Shown: piece by piece, positions 34,869-43,380 of the stretch | Layout: each line of letters opens with the position of its first letter | Numbering within the stretch: the stretch's first letter is position 1 | Assembly: GCF_038624605.1 (NCBI RefSeq) | Contig: NZ_CP152020.1 | Span: 558,001-622,000, forward strand | Direction of reading: 5' to 3' | Source of the DNA: Psychrobacillus sp. FSL K6-4046 | Lineage (GTDB): Bacteria; Bacillota; Bacilli; Bacillales_A; Planococcaceae | DNA: 64,000 bases | Notes under the pieces: model-generated | The model's database searches: none | Told to the model about the DNA's origin: nothing | The model's input: the letters and a program-made list of their open reading frames with translations, nothing else | Position numbers and translations under genes: made by a program

Positions 34869-35384
34869 TTGTTAGAGGAACATGCAAAAATTGTACAATT
34901 TATCGGAGCAGCAGACGGGATCACGGGAAGAAAAAAATTACAAAAAATGGTCTATATCGCAAAGAAACTACAATTTCCATATAAAGAGAAATATGATTTC
35001 CATATATATGGCCCATACTCTGAAGAGCTAACCTTACGTATAGAGGAACTTTGTAATATGGGTTTTTTGCAGGAGGAGCGTCAGGATAAAGGCTCTTACG
35101 TCCAATATAAATATCAAATGACCGATGCAGGGGAACACTTTACTCAAATGGCTCAGATCGCAGAACCTAGTGCCGCATTAAATTCCTGCATTAAACAAAT
35201 GAAGGAGAAAAGCTCACGGTTTTTAGAGCTAGTATCTACATTGCTTTATTTTGAGAACTTTCCAAAGGAAGAACAAATTGAAAAAGTACGTGTTGTAAAA
35301 GGAAAGTTGAATTACAGTGATGAGGAAATCGAGGAAGCTTTTTCGTTTGTGATGAACTTGATGAATGAAAAAGCTATTCACTAG
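34869..35384 (+). CDS. ywgA: YwgA family protein
   Basis: A 171-residue protein with a winged-helix-like N-terminus. The conserved part GRKKLQKMVYIAKKLQFPYK and YDFHIYGPYSEEL (about 20-60) resembles YwgA and related DNA-binding or antitoxin-like folds. The start is TTG 34869, six bases after GAGGTGGG. It is cotranscribed with ywfO. The function is unknown. Confidence 0.88.
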   Translation: MLEEHAKIVQFIGAADGITGRKKLQKMVYIAKKLQFPYKEKYDFHIYGPYSEELTLRIEELCNMGFLQEERQDKGSYVQYKYQMTDAGEHFTQMAQIAEPSAALNSCIKQMKEKSSRFLELVSTLLYFENFPKEEQIEKVRVVKGKLNYSDEEIEEAFSFVMNLMNEKAIH

Positions 35385-35395
35385 GAATAGCTTTG
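35369..35395. terminator. Terminator at the convergent ywgA and ywhB ends
   Basis: AAAGCTATTC and GAATAGCTTT (35370-35379 with 35385-35394) form a 10-bp stem that includes the ywgA stop codon. Confidence 0.7.
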
Positions 35396-35402
35396 GCTTA
35401 CT

Positions 35403-35588
35403 TTATTTATCGCTAAGAAGTGTTCCAGCTACCGCATAGTGGTTTTTAGGCATTTCTTCGATAAATACAACAACATTCTCAACTGGAGCTTTAGTCGTTT
35501 CTGCAACTACTGCAGTAACCTTTTCCACTAGCTCTCTTTTTTGTTCATCTGAACGGCCTTCTAACATTTTTACTGTTACATATGGCAT
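35403..35588 (-). CDS. ywhB: 4-oxalocrotonate tautomerase homologue
   Basis: A 61-residue tautomerase monomer. Pro2 directly after the initiator Met (MPYVTVKMLEGRSDEQK) is the catalytic base after Met removal, and an Arg lies near position 12. Such proteins form hexamers. The natural substrate is unknown. AAAGGAGG precedes ATG 35588. The position matches B. subtilis ywhB. Confidence 0.92.
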   Translation of the reverse strand: MPYVTVKMLEGRSDEQKRELVEKVTAVVAETTKAPVENVVVFIEEMPKNHYAVAGTLLSDK

Positions 35589-35655
35589 TTTGTTACCTCC
35601 TTTGTAGAAATAATCAGTATACTTAACATCATAACAGAAGAAAAGGAGCATACGC

Positions 35656-36177
35656 ATGACAAATGAAGAAAAACCGAAACAAAAAGTAGGATTTACCATT
35701 ATTAAAAACGATCCAACTGATGGTCACAAGGGATATGGGATCGGTTCTCTTTCACTTGAGAACGTTTCTCCAGTCATTATCGATATAGAAGAAGGCACTG
35801 CCAAAGTTGAAATTGGGGCAATGCATGCAAGAAGCGATACGGAAAGAGGTATTAAATTTACTACCAATCGGGAAGATTCTGCTGGAGGGAAGCCATATTG
35901 GTTAGTTTGGGTAACAATCGATTACAAGCAGGATGGTCCTTATTACGCCGGCGTAGCTGCCTGTGAGATGGTAGTAAATCGAGAGAAGCGACGTGGTTAT
36001 AAGATTTTAGCTGACCATGTCAATCGAATGGATAAGTCTATGAAGCGTCAAATTTTAGTTGATTTTATGGACGATCGTTCAAAAGAAATCTTGAAGGAAT
36101 TTTTACAATCTCACAATCCTCAAATGTGGGAACAAAGCGAACAAAAGCTGCATCAAGATTTAGAAATATCATATTAA
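35656..36177 (+). CDS. ywhD: YwhD family protein
   Basis: A 173-residue soluble protein that matches YwhD in length and context. Conserved blocks are GFTIIKNDPTDGHKGYGIGS near the start and EIGAMHARSDTERGIKFT (about 57-74). It is divergent from ywhB and precedes pbpG. AAAAGGAG lies before the ATG. The function is unknown. Confidence 0.9.
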   Translation: MTNEEKPKQKVGFTIIKNDPTDGHKGYGIGSLSLENVSPVIIDIEEGTAKVEIGAMHARSDTERGIKFTTNREDSAGGKPYWLVWVTIDYKQDGPYYAGVAACEMVVNREKRRGYKILADHVNRMDKSMKRQILVDFMDDRSKEILKEFLQSHNPQMWEQSEQKLHQDLEISY

Positions 36178-36372
36178 AATAACTTTTGAGTGAATTAATT
36201 ACAACATAGTCCGATTAGACGGTTGAATTAATTGAAAAAAGAAAGTACAATTTACTTAAAGCTTACTTCACAGTAATGCTAGGACACTTAGTTAAATGAG
36301 TATGAGATGGGCTGGAAGATTTGTGAAACCCAATCCAAATCATTCCAACTTTAAACAGAAAATTATACTAAG

Positions 36373-36414
36373 AAAAGGCTTTTCGTCTCTTTAGGGAGAT
36401 GAAAGGCCTTTTAA
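36373..36414 (+). terminator. Distal terminator downstream of ywhD
   Basis: AAAAGGC and GCCTTTT arms with imperfect inner pairing (36373-36414) lie about 200 bases after the ywhD stop. The bases between hold no gene. Confidence 0.55.
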
Positions 36415-36527
36415 ATTTTAGGCTATGTTAAAATGTAGAGATTGTTAATAATGCAGAATCAATTTCATAATTACTGCTATTCTTATGGAAAACACGAAAA
36501 ATTTAAAGATCTCAAAATAAAATCTAG

Positions 36528-36648
36528 TTGTTTTCCGTTATGGCGGACGCTTTCCGGGGGCACGGCTTCAATCTCCTCGTCGCTTTGCTCCTGCGGGGCT
36601 TTCAGCTCGAGCTATTCCCCCAGGAGTCGCCGCCTCCACTCCAAACAA
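36528..36648 (-). repeat. Dispersed 121-bp element, copy B, inverted
   Basis: The reverse complement matches copy A (20404-20524) at all but a few positions, over the same 121-bp length and with the same TTGTTT/AAACAA ends. It lies in the 796-bp ywhD-pbpG interval, which otherwise holds only a distal terminator and another short repeat. Confidence 0.92.
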
Positions 36649-36880
36649 TAGGAATGGATAGATGTCTTACAAGAAATTAGCAGCTTTAAAAAGAAATAAA
36701 ACCGTAAAATCAAGTTGCCGATTCACGGTTTCAAAAGTTAAATGAAAAAACTAACTGGTTTTCGGTAAAAACAATATAAAAGTAAATTGAGCTTGAAATT
36801 ATTCTCCCTAGCTCAATTTTTTAAAGTTATCAATTTCATAAATAGCAATTTACCAATTAAAACACGAACAATTTATATGA

Positions 36881-36919
36881 TTGATTGTAGCGGCAGGCGT
36901 CCGCCGAAACGGAAAACAA
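36881..36919 (+). repeat. Internally deleted copy of the dispersed element
   Basis: TTGATTGTAGCGG is joined directly to GGCGTCCGCCGAAACGGAAAACAAC. Only the two ends of the element remain, with about 80 bp of the centre missing. Confidence 0.7.
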
Positions 36920-36973
36920 CTCCATTTTATTTAGAAGATAGTCTTGACCCAGCCTTTTAACTGTTTTAAATGC

Positions 36974-39052
36974 TTAGTTTCCAAAGAAGTTGAAAGGGAA
37001 GATGGACCAGGATTCATCTTCTTTTTGTTGTTCCGATAAATCCTCGAATGTGTGCTGTTTTAGTCGTGGATCTGTACAAAGCTTAGTTGGAATATCTTTT
37101 TCTTTCAGATAAACAAGACGCTGCTTTTCACAATCAGAAGTTGCGAGTCCTCCTGTTTCGATATCTACGATAACTCCGCGTACACCTGCAGGAGCGATAA
37201 ATGGCTCCTCAGGTAGTCCACGATGCACTTGCTCCATGAATTCAATCCATACTTGCTTCGTTACCTGCTTCGCTTCTGCATCACTCACTGCCTTGCCTTG
37301 GTCATAGCCATTCCAAACTCCAGTAGTTAGCTGTGGTGAGAATCCTATCAGGTACTGGTCTGTATTCGTTGTTCCCGATTTAGCTGCGTAAGGACGTGTT
37401 TGCTTTGCGCGTATACTAATACCGGTAGCAGGAGAGTAATCATTAAACGTAGGATCAAAAGTTCCAGTCATCAAATGTGATAATAAGAAAGCATCTTCTT
37501 CTAACAATACTTTCTTGCCTTTTCTTTTCTCCTCACTGATGTCATATATAACTTTGCCCTCATTGTCTGAGATTTTCGTAATATACGTTGGTTTCATTTG
37601 GATTCCTTTATCTGATATCGTATTGTATGCCTTCGTCATATCTAGTAAGGAAGCCTCTGGTGTACCTAACGCGGTAGCAGGTGTTTGATCGACCTTCATG
37701 TTGATATTAAATCGCTCCACCAGTTGTTCAAATGGTTTATAGCCTATATGCTCCAATGTTTTCACTGCATATATATTGTCGGAGATTGCTAAGGCCTGCG
37801 CCATGGAGATTGGATGATTAGCAAACTCTCCATTTACGTTTTTAGGCTCGTATTCTCTTCGTCCATTGTCATAGGTGAATATCGTTCGTTCACTTTTTAA
37901 GTAAGTAAGGGGTGAGAAGCCATTCTCTAGTGCTGCTGCAAACAGTAAAGGCTTGATTGTTGATCCAGTTTGTCTTTTTGCTTGTGTAACTCGGTTAAAG
38001 GGACTTTCGGTAAAGCTTCTTCCTCCAACCATAGCTGTTATATAACCTGTTTTGGGCTCCATACTGACGAAACCAATTTGCAGTTCCCCTTTAGGCATCC
38101 ACTTTTCAATAGTTTCCTCTGCTACCTGCTGATGCTGTTTATTTAACGTAGTAGTAATCGTCCACCCACCTTCTTCGATGCGACGGCCTTTGCTCTCCAC
38201 TATTTTTGTAGCTTCCTTCCAAACTTCCTCTAAGAAATAAGGTGCTGTCTTTTTGGCTACTCTTGATTCTTCTGTCTTTAGAGCTAAATGCTCTAGGTTA
38301 GCACGTTCCTTTTGTTCCGAAGTAATGAATTGCTGATTGTTCATTAATTGTAATATTAGCTTTTGCCGATTAACGGCCTTTTCTTCGTTCACAATTGGAG
38401 AATAGTGGGTAGGTCCTTTTGGAATACCCATTAAAAGAGCGGATTCTCCTAAAGTTAAAGACTTAGCACTTTTCCCAAAATAATACTGACTTGCAGCCTC
38501 TACTCCGTACATCCCATGTCCAAAATAAACAGTGTTCAAATAACCCTCTAGAAGCTCATCCTTTTCATAAAATATTTCTAAGCGATAAGCATACAATGCT
38601 TCATTTATTTTTCTTGTCCATGTTTTATCGTGGGTTAAAAACACATTACGTGCATATTGCTGAGTAATAGTGCTGGCACCTTCAACTTTTTTTCCTGCCT
38701 TTACGTCCTTTAGAAGAGCGGAAGCAATTCGAGAGTAATCAAAACCATTATGCTCGTAAAACTCCTGGTCCTCCACGGAAATAGTTGCTTGTGGAATGAA
38801 GGGAGACATTTCATCTAGTGATATCCAGTACCTACGCTGCTCATTAAAACGATCTCCTATGACGTTACCTTGATTGTCTAAATATACAGAGGAAATTGGA
38901 ACCTGAATAATCGGTGCGCCAACTATTTGCGCATATATTCGAAGAGTGACTATGGCACTTAAAAATGCACAGCTAGCAGCTATTCCTATTAGGAGAACTC
39001 TTTTTAATCTTTTATTTCGAGTAGTCTTCTTTTTATATTGCGCGCGCTTCAA
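36974..39052 (-). CDS. pbpG: Class A penicillin-binding protein (PbpG/YwhE-like)
   Basis: A 692-residue bifunctional murein synthase. A cytoplasmic Lys/Arg-rich start and one membrane anchor (about 18-40) precede a glycosyltransferase domain, with EDQEFYEHNGFD near 94 and EGASTITQQYARN near 124. The transpeptidase domain has SxxK in TGSTIKP near 365, SDN near 425 and KSGTTNT near 567. It polymerises and cross-links peptidoglycan outside the membrane. The start is probably TTG 39052. In B. subtilis this gene acts in spore wall synthesis. It is divergent from speE. Confidence 0.93.
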   Translation of the reverse strand: MKRAQYKKKTTRNKRLKRVLLIGIAASCAFLSAIVTLRIYAQIVGAPIIQVPISSVYLDNQGNVIGDRFNEQRRYWISLDEMSPFIPQATISVEDQEFYEHNGFDYSRIASALLKDVKAGKKVEGASTITQQYARNVFLTHDKTWTRKINEALYAYRLEIFYEKDELLEGYLNTVYFGHGMYGVEAASQYYFGKSAKSLTLGESALLMGIPKGPTHYSPIVNEEKAVNRQKLILQLMNNQQFITSEQKERANLEHLALKTEESRVAKKTAPYFLEEVWKEATKIVESKGRRIEEGGWTITTTLNKQHQQVAEETIEKWMPKGELQIGFVSMEPKTGYITAMVGGRSFTESPFNRVTQAKRQTGSTIKPLLFAAALENGFSPLTYLKSERTIFTYDNGRREYEPKNVNGEFANHPISMAQALAISDNIYAVKTLEHIGYKPFEQLVERFNINMKVDQTPATALGTPEASLLDMTKAYNTISDKGIQMKPTYITKISDNEGKVIYDISEEKRKGKKVLLEEDAFLLSHLMTGTFDPTFNDYSPATGISIRAKQTRPYAAKSGTTNTDQYLIGFSPQLTTGVWNGYDQGKAVSDAEAKQVTKQVWIEFMEQVHRGLPEEPFIAPAGVRGVIVDIETGGLATSDCEKQRLVYLKEKDIPTKLCTDPRLKQHTFEDLSEQQKEDESWSIFPFNFFGN

Positions 39053-39131
39053 AAAATCAACCCCGTTCTCACCTGTGTTTTTAACAGTATGAGAACTATA
39101 GAAACAAATTAAACCGAGAATTAAAAAACTA

Positions 39132-39159
39132 TTGCACTTTTGCCAAAAACCACTATACT
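39132..39159 (+). promoter_or_regulatory. Probable sigma-A promoter of speE-speB
   Basis: TTGCAC (39132-39137) and TATACT (39154-39159) are 16 bases apart, about 60 bases before the speE start. Confidence 0.6.
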
Positions 39160-39219
39160 TTCTTTGTATTTACTTTTTAGGTAAAGTAAAAGAATCATAT
39201 ATTGGAAGGAGATAGATAA

Positions 39220-40053
39220 ATGGCTGGATTTTGGTTTACAGAGAAGCAAACCGAGAACTTTGGCATCACAATGAAGGTGAAACGCACACTTCATACAGAA
39301 CAAACGGATTTTCAACTGTTGGAAATGGCTGAAACAGAGGAATGGGGTAACATGCTCTTTTTAGATGGCATGGTTATGACTTCCCAAAAGGACGAGTTTG
39401 TTTATCATGAAATGGTTGCACACGTTCCTTTATTCACGCACCCTAACCCAGAAAATGTATTAGTAGTTGGTGGGGGAGACGGTGGAGTAATTCGTGAGAT
39501 TATGAAGCATCCGAAGGTTAAAAAAGCGACATTAGTTGATATAGATGGAAAAGTAATTGAGTACTCAAAAAAATATTTACCAGAGATTGCTTGTGAATTA
39601 GAAAACCCAAGAGTAGACGTCCAGGTGGGAGACGGGTTTATGCATATTGCTGAATCTGAAAATGAGTACGATGTCATTATGGTAGACTCAACAGAACCAG
39701 TAGGACCAGCAGTAAACCTATTTACGAAGGGCTTTTATGCTGGAATCTCCAAAGCATTAAAAGAAGACGGTTTGTTTGTTGCACAATCGGACAACCCTTG
39801 GTTTAAAGCGGATTTAATCCGCCAAGTACAAAAAGATGTGAAGGAAATATTCCCAATTACAAATATGTATTTGGCTAATATCCCAACGTATCCAAGTGGT
39901 TTATGGTGCTTTACAATTGGATCTAAAAAATATGATCCACTACAAGTTCCAGATGAGCAATTCTTCGATATAGACACGAAGTATTACACAAAAGAACTTC
40001 ACAAAGCGGCATTCGTTTTACCGAAATTTGTGAAAGACCTTGCAGGAGAGTAA
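39220..40053 (+). CDS. speE: Spermidine synthase
   Basis: A 277-residue aminopropyltransferase making spermidine from putrescine and decarboxylated S-adenosylmethionine. The nucleotide-binding glycine motif [14 protein letters not shown] is near 81-94, and the catalytic Asp block [14 protein letters not shown] near 149-162. The ribosome site GGAAGGAG precedes the ATG. speB follows four bases after the stop. Confidence 0.95.
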   Translation: MAGFWFTEKQTENFGITMKVKRTLHTEQTDFQLLEMAETEEWGNMLFLDGMVMTSQKDEFVYHEMVAHVPLFTHPNPENVLVVGGGDGGVIREIMKHPKVKKATLVDIDGKVIEYSKKYLPEIACELENPRVDVQVGDGFMHIAESENEYDVIMVDSTEPVGPAVNLFTKGFYAGISKALKEDGLFVAQSDNPWFKADLIRQVQKDVKEIFPITNMYLANIPTYPSGLWCFTIGSKKYDPLQVPDEQFFDIDTKYYTKELHKAAFVLPKFVKDLAGE

Positions 40054-40057
40054 GCCA

Positions 40058-40930
40058 ATGAGATTCGATGAAGCATACTCAGGTAATGTTTTTATTAAAA
40101 GCAAGCAAAATTATGATGAAGCACAGGCAGTCATTTATGGAATGCCGATGGATTGGACAGTAAGTTATCGTCCTGGATCTCGTTTTGGTCCCCAGCGTAT
40201 TCGTGAAGTATCTATTGGTCTAGAGGAATATTCTCCATATCTTGATAGAGAACTAGATGATGTAAACTATTTTGATGCAGGAGATATTCCACTTCCATTT
40301 GGAAATGCAGCGAAAAGTCTAGACTTAATTGAAGGGTTCATCCGCCAACTTTTGCAGGACGGAAAAATTCCGGTCGGCATGGGTGGAGAGCATTTAGTCT
40401 CTTGGCCAGTAATGAAGGCTGTATCGAACAAATACGATAACCTGGCGATCATTCACATGGATGCCCATACAGATCTGCGTGTGGAATACGAGGGAGAGCC
40501 ATTATCTCATTCCACTCCAATCCGTAAAATTGCAGAGCATATAGGACCTAAAAACGTCTACTCATTTGGAATTCGTTCTGGAATGAAGGAAGAATTCGAT
40601 TGGGCAAAAGAAAATGGCATGCAAATTGCTAAGTTCGAAGTGCTGGAGCCTTTGAAAAAGGTACTTCCAACACTTGAGGGACGCCCTGTTTATGTGACAA
40701 TTGACATCGATGTACTAGACCCAGCACATGCACCTGGTACAGGAACAGTAGACTGCGGAGGAATCACAAGTCGCGAACTACTAGCCTCCATCCACGCAAT
40801 CGCAAACTCAGGTGTCAACGTAGTAGGCTTCGACCTAGTAGAAGTAGCCCCAATCTATGATCAGTCGGAGCAAACCGCAAACACAGCGTCGAAACTACTA
40901 CGCGAAATGCTACTAGGATGGGTTAAATAG
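40058..40930 (+). CDS. speB: Agmatinase
   Basis: A 290-residue ureohydrolase that converts agmatine to putrescine and urea, supplying the substrate of SpeE. The manganese ligands are in GGEHLVSWP (about 109), HMDAHTDLR (about 133) and TIDIDVLDPAHAPGTGT (about 212). ATG 40058 lies eight bases after AGGAGAG, which overlaps the speE stop. The last 19 codons have a diverged tandem copy just downstream (40979-41038). Confidence 0.95.
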   Translation: MRFDEAYSGNVFIKSKQNYDEAQAVIYGMPMDWTVSYRPGSRFGPQRIREVSIGLEEYSPYLDRELDDVNYFDAGDIPLPFGNAAKSLDLIEGFIRQLLQDGKIPVGMGGEHLVSWPVMKAVSNKYDNLAIIHMDAHTDLRVEYEGEPLSHSTPIRKIAEHIGPKNVYSFGIRSGMKEEFDWAKENGMQIAKFEVLEPLKKVLPTLEGRPVYVTIDIDVLDPAHAPGTGTVDCGGITSRELLASIHAIANSGVNVVGFDLVEVAPIYDQSEQTANTASKLLREMLLGWVK

Positions 40931-40978
40931 AAAGTGGTCTCTAATGTTCTGCGGAGCTGAACGAAGTGAGGCGGAAGC

Positions 40979-41038
40979 CAAACAGCCAATACCGCGTCGA
41001 AGTTGCTGAGAGAAATGATCTTAGGCTGGATAAAGTAG
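40979..41038 (+). pseudogene. Leftover 3' end of a second agmatinase gene
   Basis: This stretch encodes QTANTASKLLREMILGWIK and a stop. It matches the last 19 residues of SpeB at 17 positions, exactly 108 bases downstream of them. Most base differences are synonymous, so the stretch evolved as coding sequence before being cut off. The flanks after the two stops are also similar (TTCTGCG-containing). There is no start, so it is a remnant. The rest of the 398-bp gap to azoR holds a terminator and the azoR promoter. Confidence 0.8.
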
Positions 41039-41117
41039 TAAGCAGTCACTATGGTTCTGCGACGAGCAGTTAAAGTGAAACAATCGTCACTGCTGCAGAA
41101 AATGTAATAGAATTACT

Positions 41118-41160
41118 AAGGCCCCTAGAACTTTACGTACAGTAAAGTTCTAGGGGCCTT
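41118..41160. terminator. Long perfect hairpin, terminator of speE-speB
   Basis: A 19-bp perfect stem (41118-41136 with 41142-41160) with a 5-base loop. The T run after it is interrupted on the plus strand. The length is unusual for a terminator. Confidence 0.75.
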
Positions 41161-41251
41161 TATGTATTTTGGAAGAATTAATTAGATTATTCTTTTTTCG
41201 ATCAATATGAGCCGAATGTTGGATTTGCAACAATTCGATAAAACTGTTGGT

Positions 41252-41300
41252 TTGTATAGCTAATAAAACATTTTATACTAAACATACAACAGATGTTGTA
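41252..41300 (+). promoter_or_regulatory. azoR promoter with palindromic operator
   Basis: TTGTAT (41252-41257) and TATACT (41274-41279) are 16 bases apart. The perfect palindrome TACAACAGATGTTGTA (41285-41300) covers the expected transcription start, suited to a repressor. The TetR-family neighbour or another thiol- or quinone-sensing regulator could bind it. Confidence 0.6.
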
Positions 41301-41328
41301 AATCTTATAGAATTAGAGGGAAAAAATT

Positions 41329-41967
41329 ATGACTAAGTTATTATTTATTACAGCAAACCCAAATGATGAAAATCATTCATTTAGTATGGCAGCAGGAAAG
41401 GCATTTATTGAAGCATATACAGCAACAAATCCAAAAGATGAAATTGTGACTGTAGATTTATTTAAGGAAGAAATCCCGAATTTAGATGCAGATGTGTTCA
41501 GTGGTTGGGGAAAACTTCGTGCAGGACAACCCATGGATGCTCTTTCTAAAGAGGAAGTAGCGAAAGTGAGTCGCCTAAACGAAATTGTTAATCAATTTGT
41601 TTCAGCAGATAAAATGATATTCGTAACCCCATTGTGGAATTACTTATTCCCAGCAGTACTGAAAGCATACATTGATGCCGTAGCAGTGCCTGGTAAAACG
41701 TTTAGATATACAGAAAAAGGTTCTGTAGGCTTACTTCGAGGTAAGAAAGTGCTTCACATTCAAGCACGAGGTGATTTTTATTCAGAAGGTCATCCTTTAG
41801 CAGACTTAGAGCTAGGCAATCGCTATTTAAAACAATTGATGGCCGTCATGGGTATTTCTGAATTTGAAGGTTTATTTATTGAGGGTCATGATGCAATGCG
41901 AGATAAAGCTGAGGAAATTAAACTAGCAGGCATTGAGCGTGCAAAGCAATTAGCAAAAAAATTCTAA
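41329..41967 (+). CDS. azoR: FMN-dependent NADH:quinone/azo reductase
   Basis: A 212-residue flavodoxin-fold AzoR-family enzyme that reduces quinones and azo compounds with NADH. The FMN phosphate loop is near residues 8-18 ([11 protein letters not shown]), [21 protein letters not shown] lies near 95-115, and a glycine-rich AARG-like loop occurs as IQARGDFY. The ribosome site AGAGGG precedes the ATG. A palindromic operator in its promoter and a downstream regulator suggest induction by electrophiles. Confidence 0.92.
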   Translation: MTKLLFITANPNDENHSFSMAAGKAFIEAYTATNPKDEIVTVDLFKEEIPNLDADVFSGWGKLRAGQPMDALSKEEVAKVSRLNEIVNQFVSADKMIFVTPLWNYLFPAVLKAYIDAVAVPGKTFRYTEKGSVGLLRGKKVLHIQARGDFYSEGHPLADLELGNRYLKQLMAVMGISEFEGLFIEGHDAMRDKAEEIKLAGIERAKQLAKKF

Positions 41968-41987
41968 TCATTTATTATCTATATATT

Positions 41988-42035
41988 GCAATTTGTGGTC
42001 TGTTTTATTGGACCACGAATTGCTTATTTTTTTTC
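41988..42035 (+). terminator. Terminator of azoR
   Basis: GCAATT and GTGGTC pair with GACCAC and AATTGC (41988-42023), followed by a long T run. Confidence 0.85.
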
Positions 42036-42073
42036 CCAGAAATTTTTCTGTTATAATTTAGTCATTCATTTAA

Positions 42074-42089
42074 TTGATCAAGCGATCAA
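42074..42089 (+). promoter_or_regulatory. Palindromic operator before the TetR gene
   Basis: TTGATCAAGCGATCAA is a 16-bp palindrome with a 4-base centre, just downstream of a perfect TATAAT (42052-42057) and 31 bases before the ATG. This is a typical place for autoregulation by a TetR-type repressor. Confidence 0.6.
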
Positions 42090-42119
42090 AATAATACAGT
42101 TTCGAGAAGGTAGGTTCGA

Positions 42120-42656
42120 ATGAAAAAACAAGATCCACGGATCCAACGGACAAGACAAAATATCATGAATGGTTTTTTGAAACTAATTAAACAAAAAGAT
42201 TTTAGTGATATTTCTATTTCTGATATTACACAAGAAGCAAAGATTAACCGTTCAACGTTTTACTATCATTTTATGGATAAATACGATTTAATCGATGTGA
42301 TTCAAAAAGAGGTTCTCACGAAAGAAATTTTTAAAGAAGTAGCATTACAAGAAGTGATCGACGAACAAACGATTATTATGTCCCTACAAGCTATTATAAG
42401 TTCTCAGACAAATTTAGCCTTACATTGTCAACGAGCAGTTAAAGAATTTAAACCGAAAATGGACTATGAAATAAAACAGCGCTTGACGGAAAATCTACAT
42501 ACATTATTAGATAAAGAGCACGGTATAAAAGAAGAACATTATTTTCTTGCTACATTCTGGAGTTGGGGCATTTATGGAGTTGCAATGGCATGTGTAGAGG
42601 GAAAAGAAACCTTACATACGGCGGTAAACCGTTTGACAAGCATCATTTTAGGCTAG
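42120..42656 (+). CDS. TetR/AcrR family transcriptional regulator
   Basis: A 178-residue regulator. The N-terminal helix-turn-helix spans about 10-57, with ISDITQEAKINRSTFYYHF as the recognition part. The helical C-terminus is of the small TetR group with FKxxM-like dimer helices. It probably controls itself through the palindrome at 42074-42089 and perhaps the azoR promoter. The inducer is unknown. Confidence 0.9.
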   Translation: MKKQDPRIQRTRQNIMNGFLKLIKQKDFSDISISDITQEAKINRSTFYYHFMDKYDLIDVIQKEVLTKEIFKEVALQEVIDEQTIIMSLQAIISSQTNLALHCQRAVKEFKPKMDYEIKQRLTENLHTLLDKEHGIKEEHYFLATFWSWGIYGVAMACVEGKETLHTAVNRLTSIILG

Positions 42657-42786
42657 TACAAGCATCCATTATAAATCCCTTGTATCAACTAAACAGAACT
42701 AAACTGCTTCAATCGTTTATGTGTAAATTCATAAACAAGACCACCTCTCGAAAAATAAACCATATCCTCTAACAGAGATAAATAAG

Positions 42787-42845
42787 AAAAGCTTAGTGAT
42801 GATCTCCACACTCTTTTTGGTGTATTTAAACAAGCTTTTTTTTTT
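42787..42845 (+). terminator. Terminator downstream of the TetR gene
   Basis: AAAAGCTT (42787-42794) pairs with AAGCTTTT (42832-42839) across a long loop containing a second small stem, and ten or more T follow. The rest of the 303-bp gap to ywiB holds nothing recognised. Confidence 0.65.
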
Positions 42846-42959
42846 AGAAAAAAGTGTATTTTACGATTAGTTGTAACTTAGATGAAATTTAAGCTATAAT
42901 ATGAAGGTTATATTTTTACATAAATAAATTATTATAAAATGCTTTAAAGGATGAAGTCC

Positions 42960-43379
42960 ATGTCTGAACTATTAAAAAAAGAAGTTGCTGTTCGTTTACG
43001 ATCAACAATCCAACACCCGAAGTCTAAAAAAGAATCTTTTGATATTCATACATCTGGCGTTCTAACCTTAAAGGGAGAGCAGCCTTATTTAGTTTATGAA
43101 GAAGTACAGAACGAAAAGTTAGTTCGAACAACTGTAAAACTTAATGCTGAATCTGCGCTAATACTTAGAAGTGGTGGTGTCAAAATGCGCCTGCCATTTC
43201 AAAGAGGAGAACAGCAGACCGGTAGCTATGACACAGGCTACGGCACATTCATGATTACAACCAATACAAAGAAATTGCAATTCACAGATGGTCAATTCCT
43301 AGTACATTATGAGCTTATAGTGGACGAAGAAGTGGTCGGTACATATAAATTAGAACTAACATATACGGAGGCGGAATAA
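42960..43379 (+). CDS. ywiB: YwiB family protein (DUF1934)
   Basis: A 139-residue calycin-like beta-barrel protein of DUF1934. Conserved parts are [21 protein letters not shown] (from about 27) and a [13 protein letters not shown] block near 84-96. ATG 42960 is nine bases after AAAGG; ATG 42951 is too close. It precedes argS by one base between stop and start, as in B. subtilis. The function is unknown. Confidence 0.9.
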   Translation: MSELLKKEVAVRLRSTIQHPKSKKESFDIHTSGVLTLKGEQPYLVYEEVQNEKLVRTTVKLNAESALILRSGGVKMRLPFQRGEQQTGSYDTGYGTFMITTNTKKLQFTDGQFLVHYELIVDEEVVGTYKLELTYTEAE

Positions 43380-43380
43380 A

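Noticed and set aside
36442-36651. 69-codon plus-strand frame
   Set aside because: It lies almost wholly within the inverted dispersed element and lacks a ribosome site.
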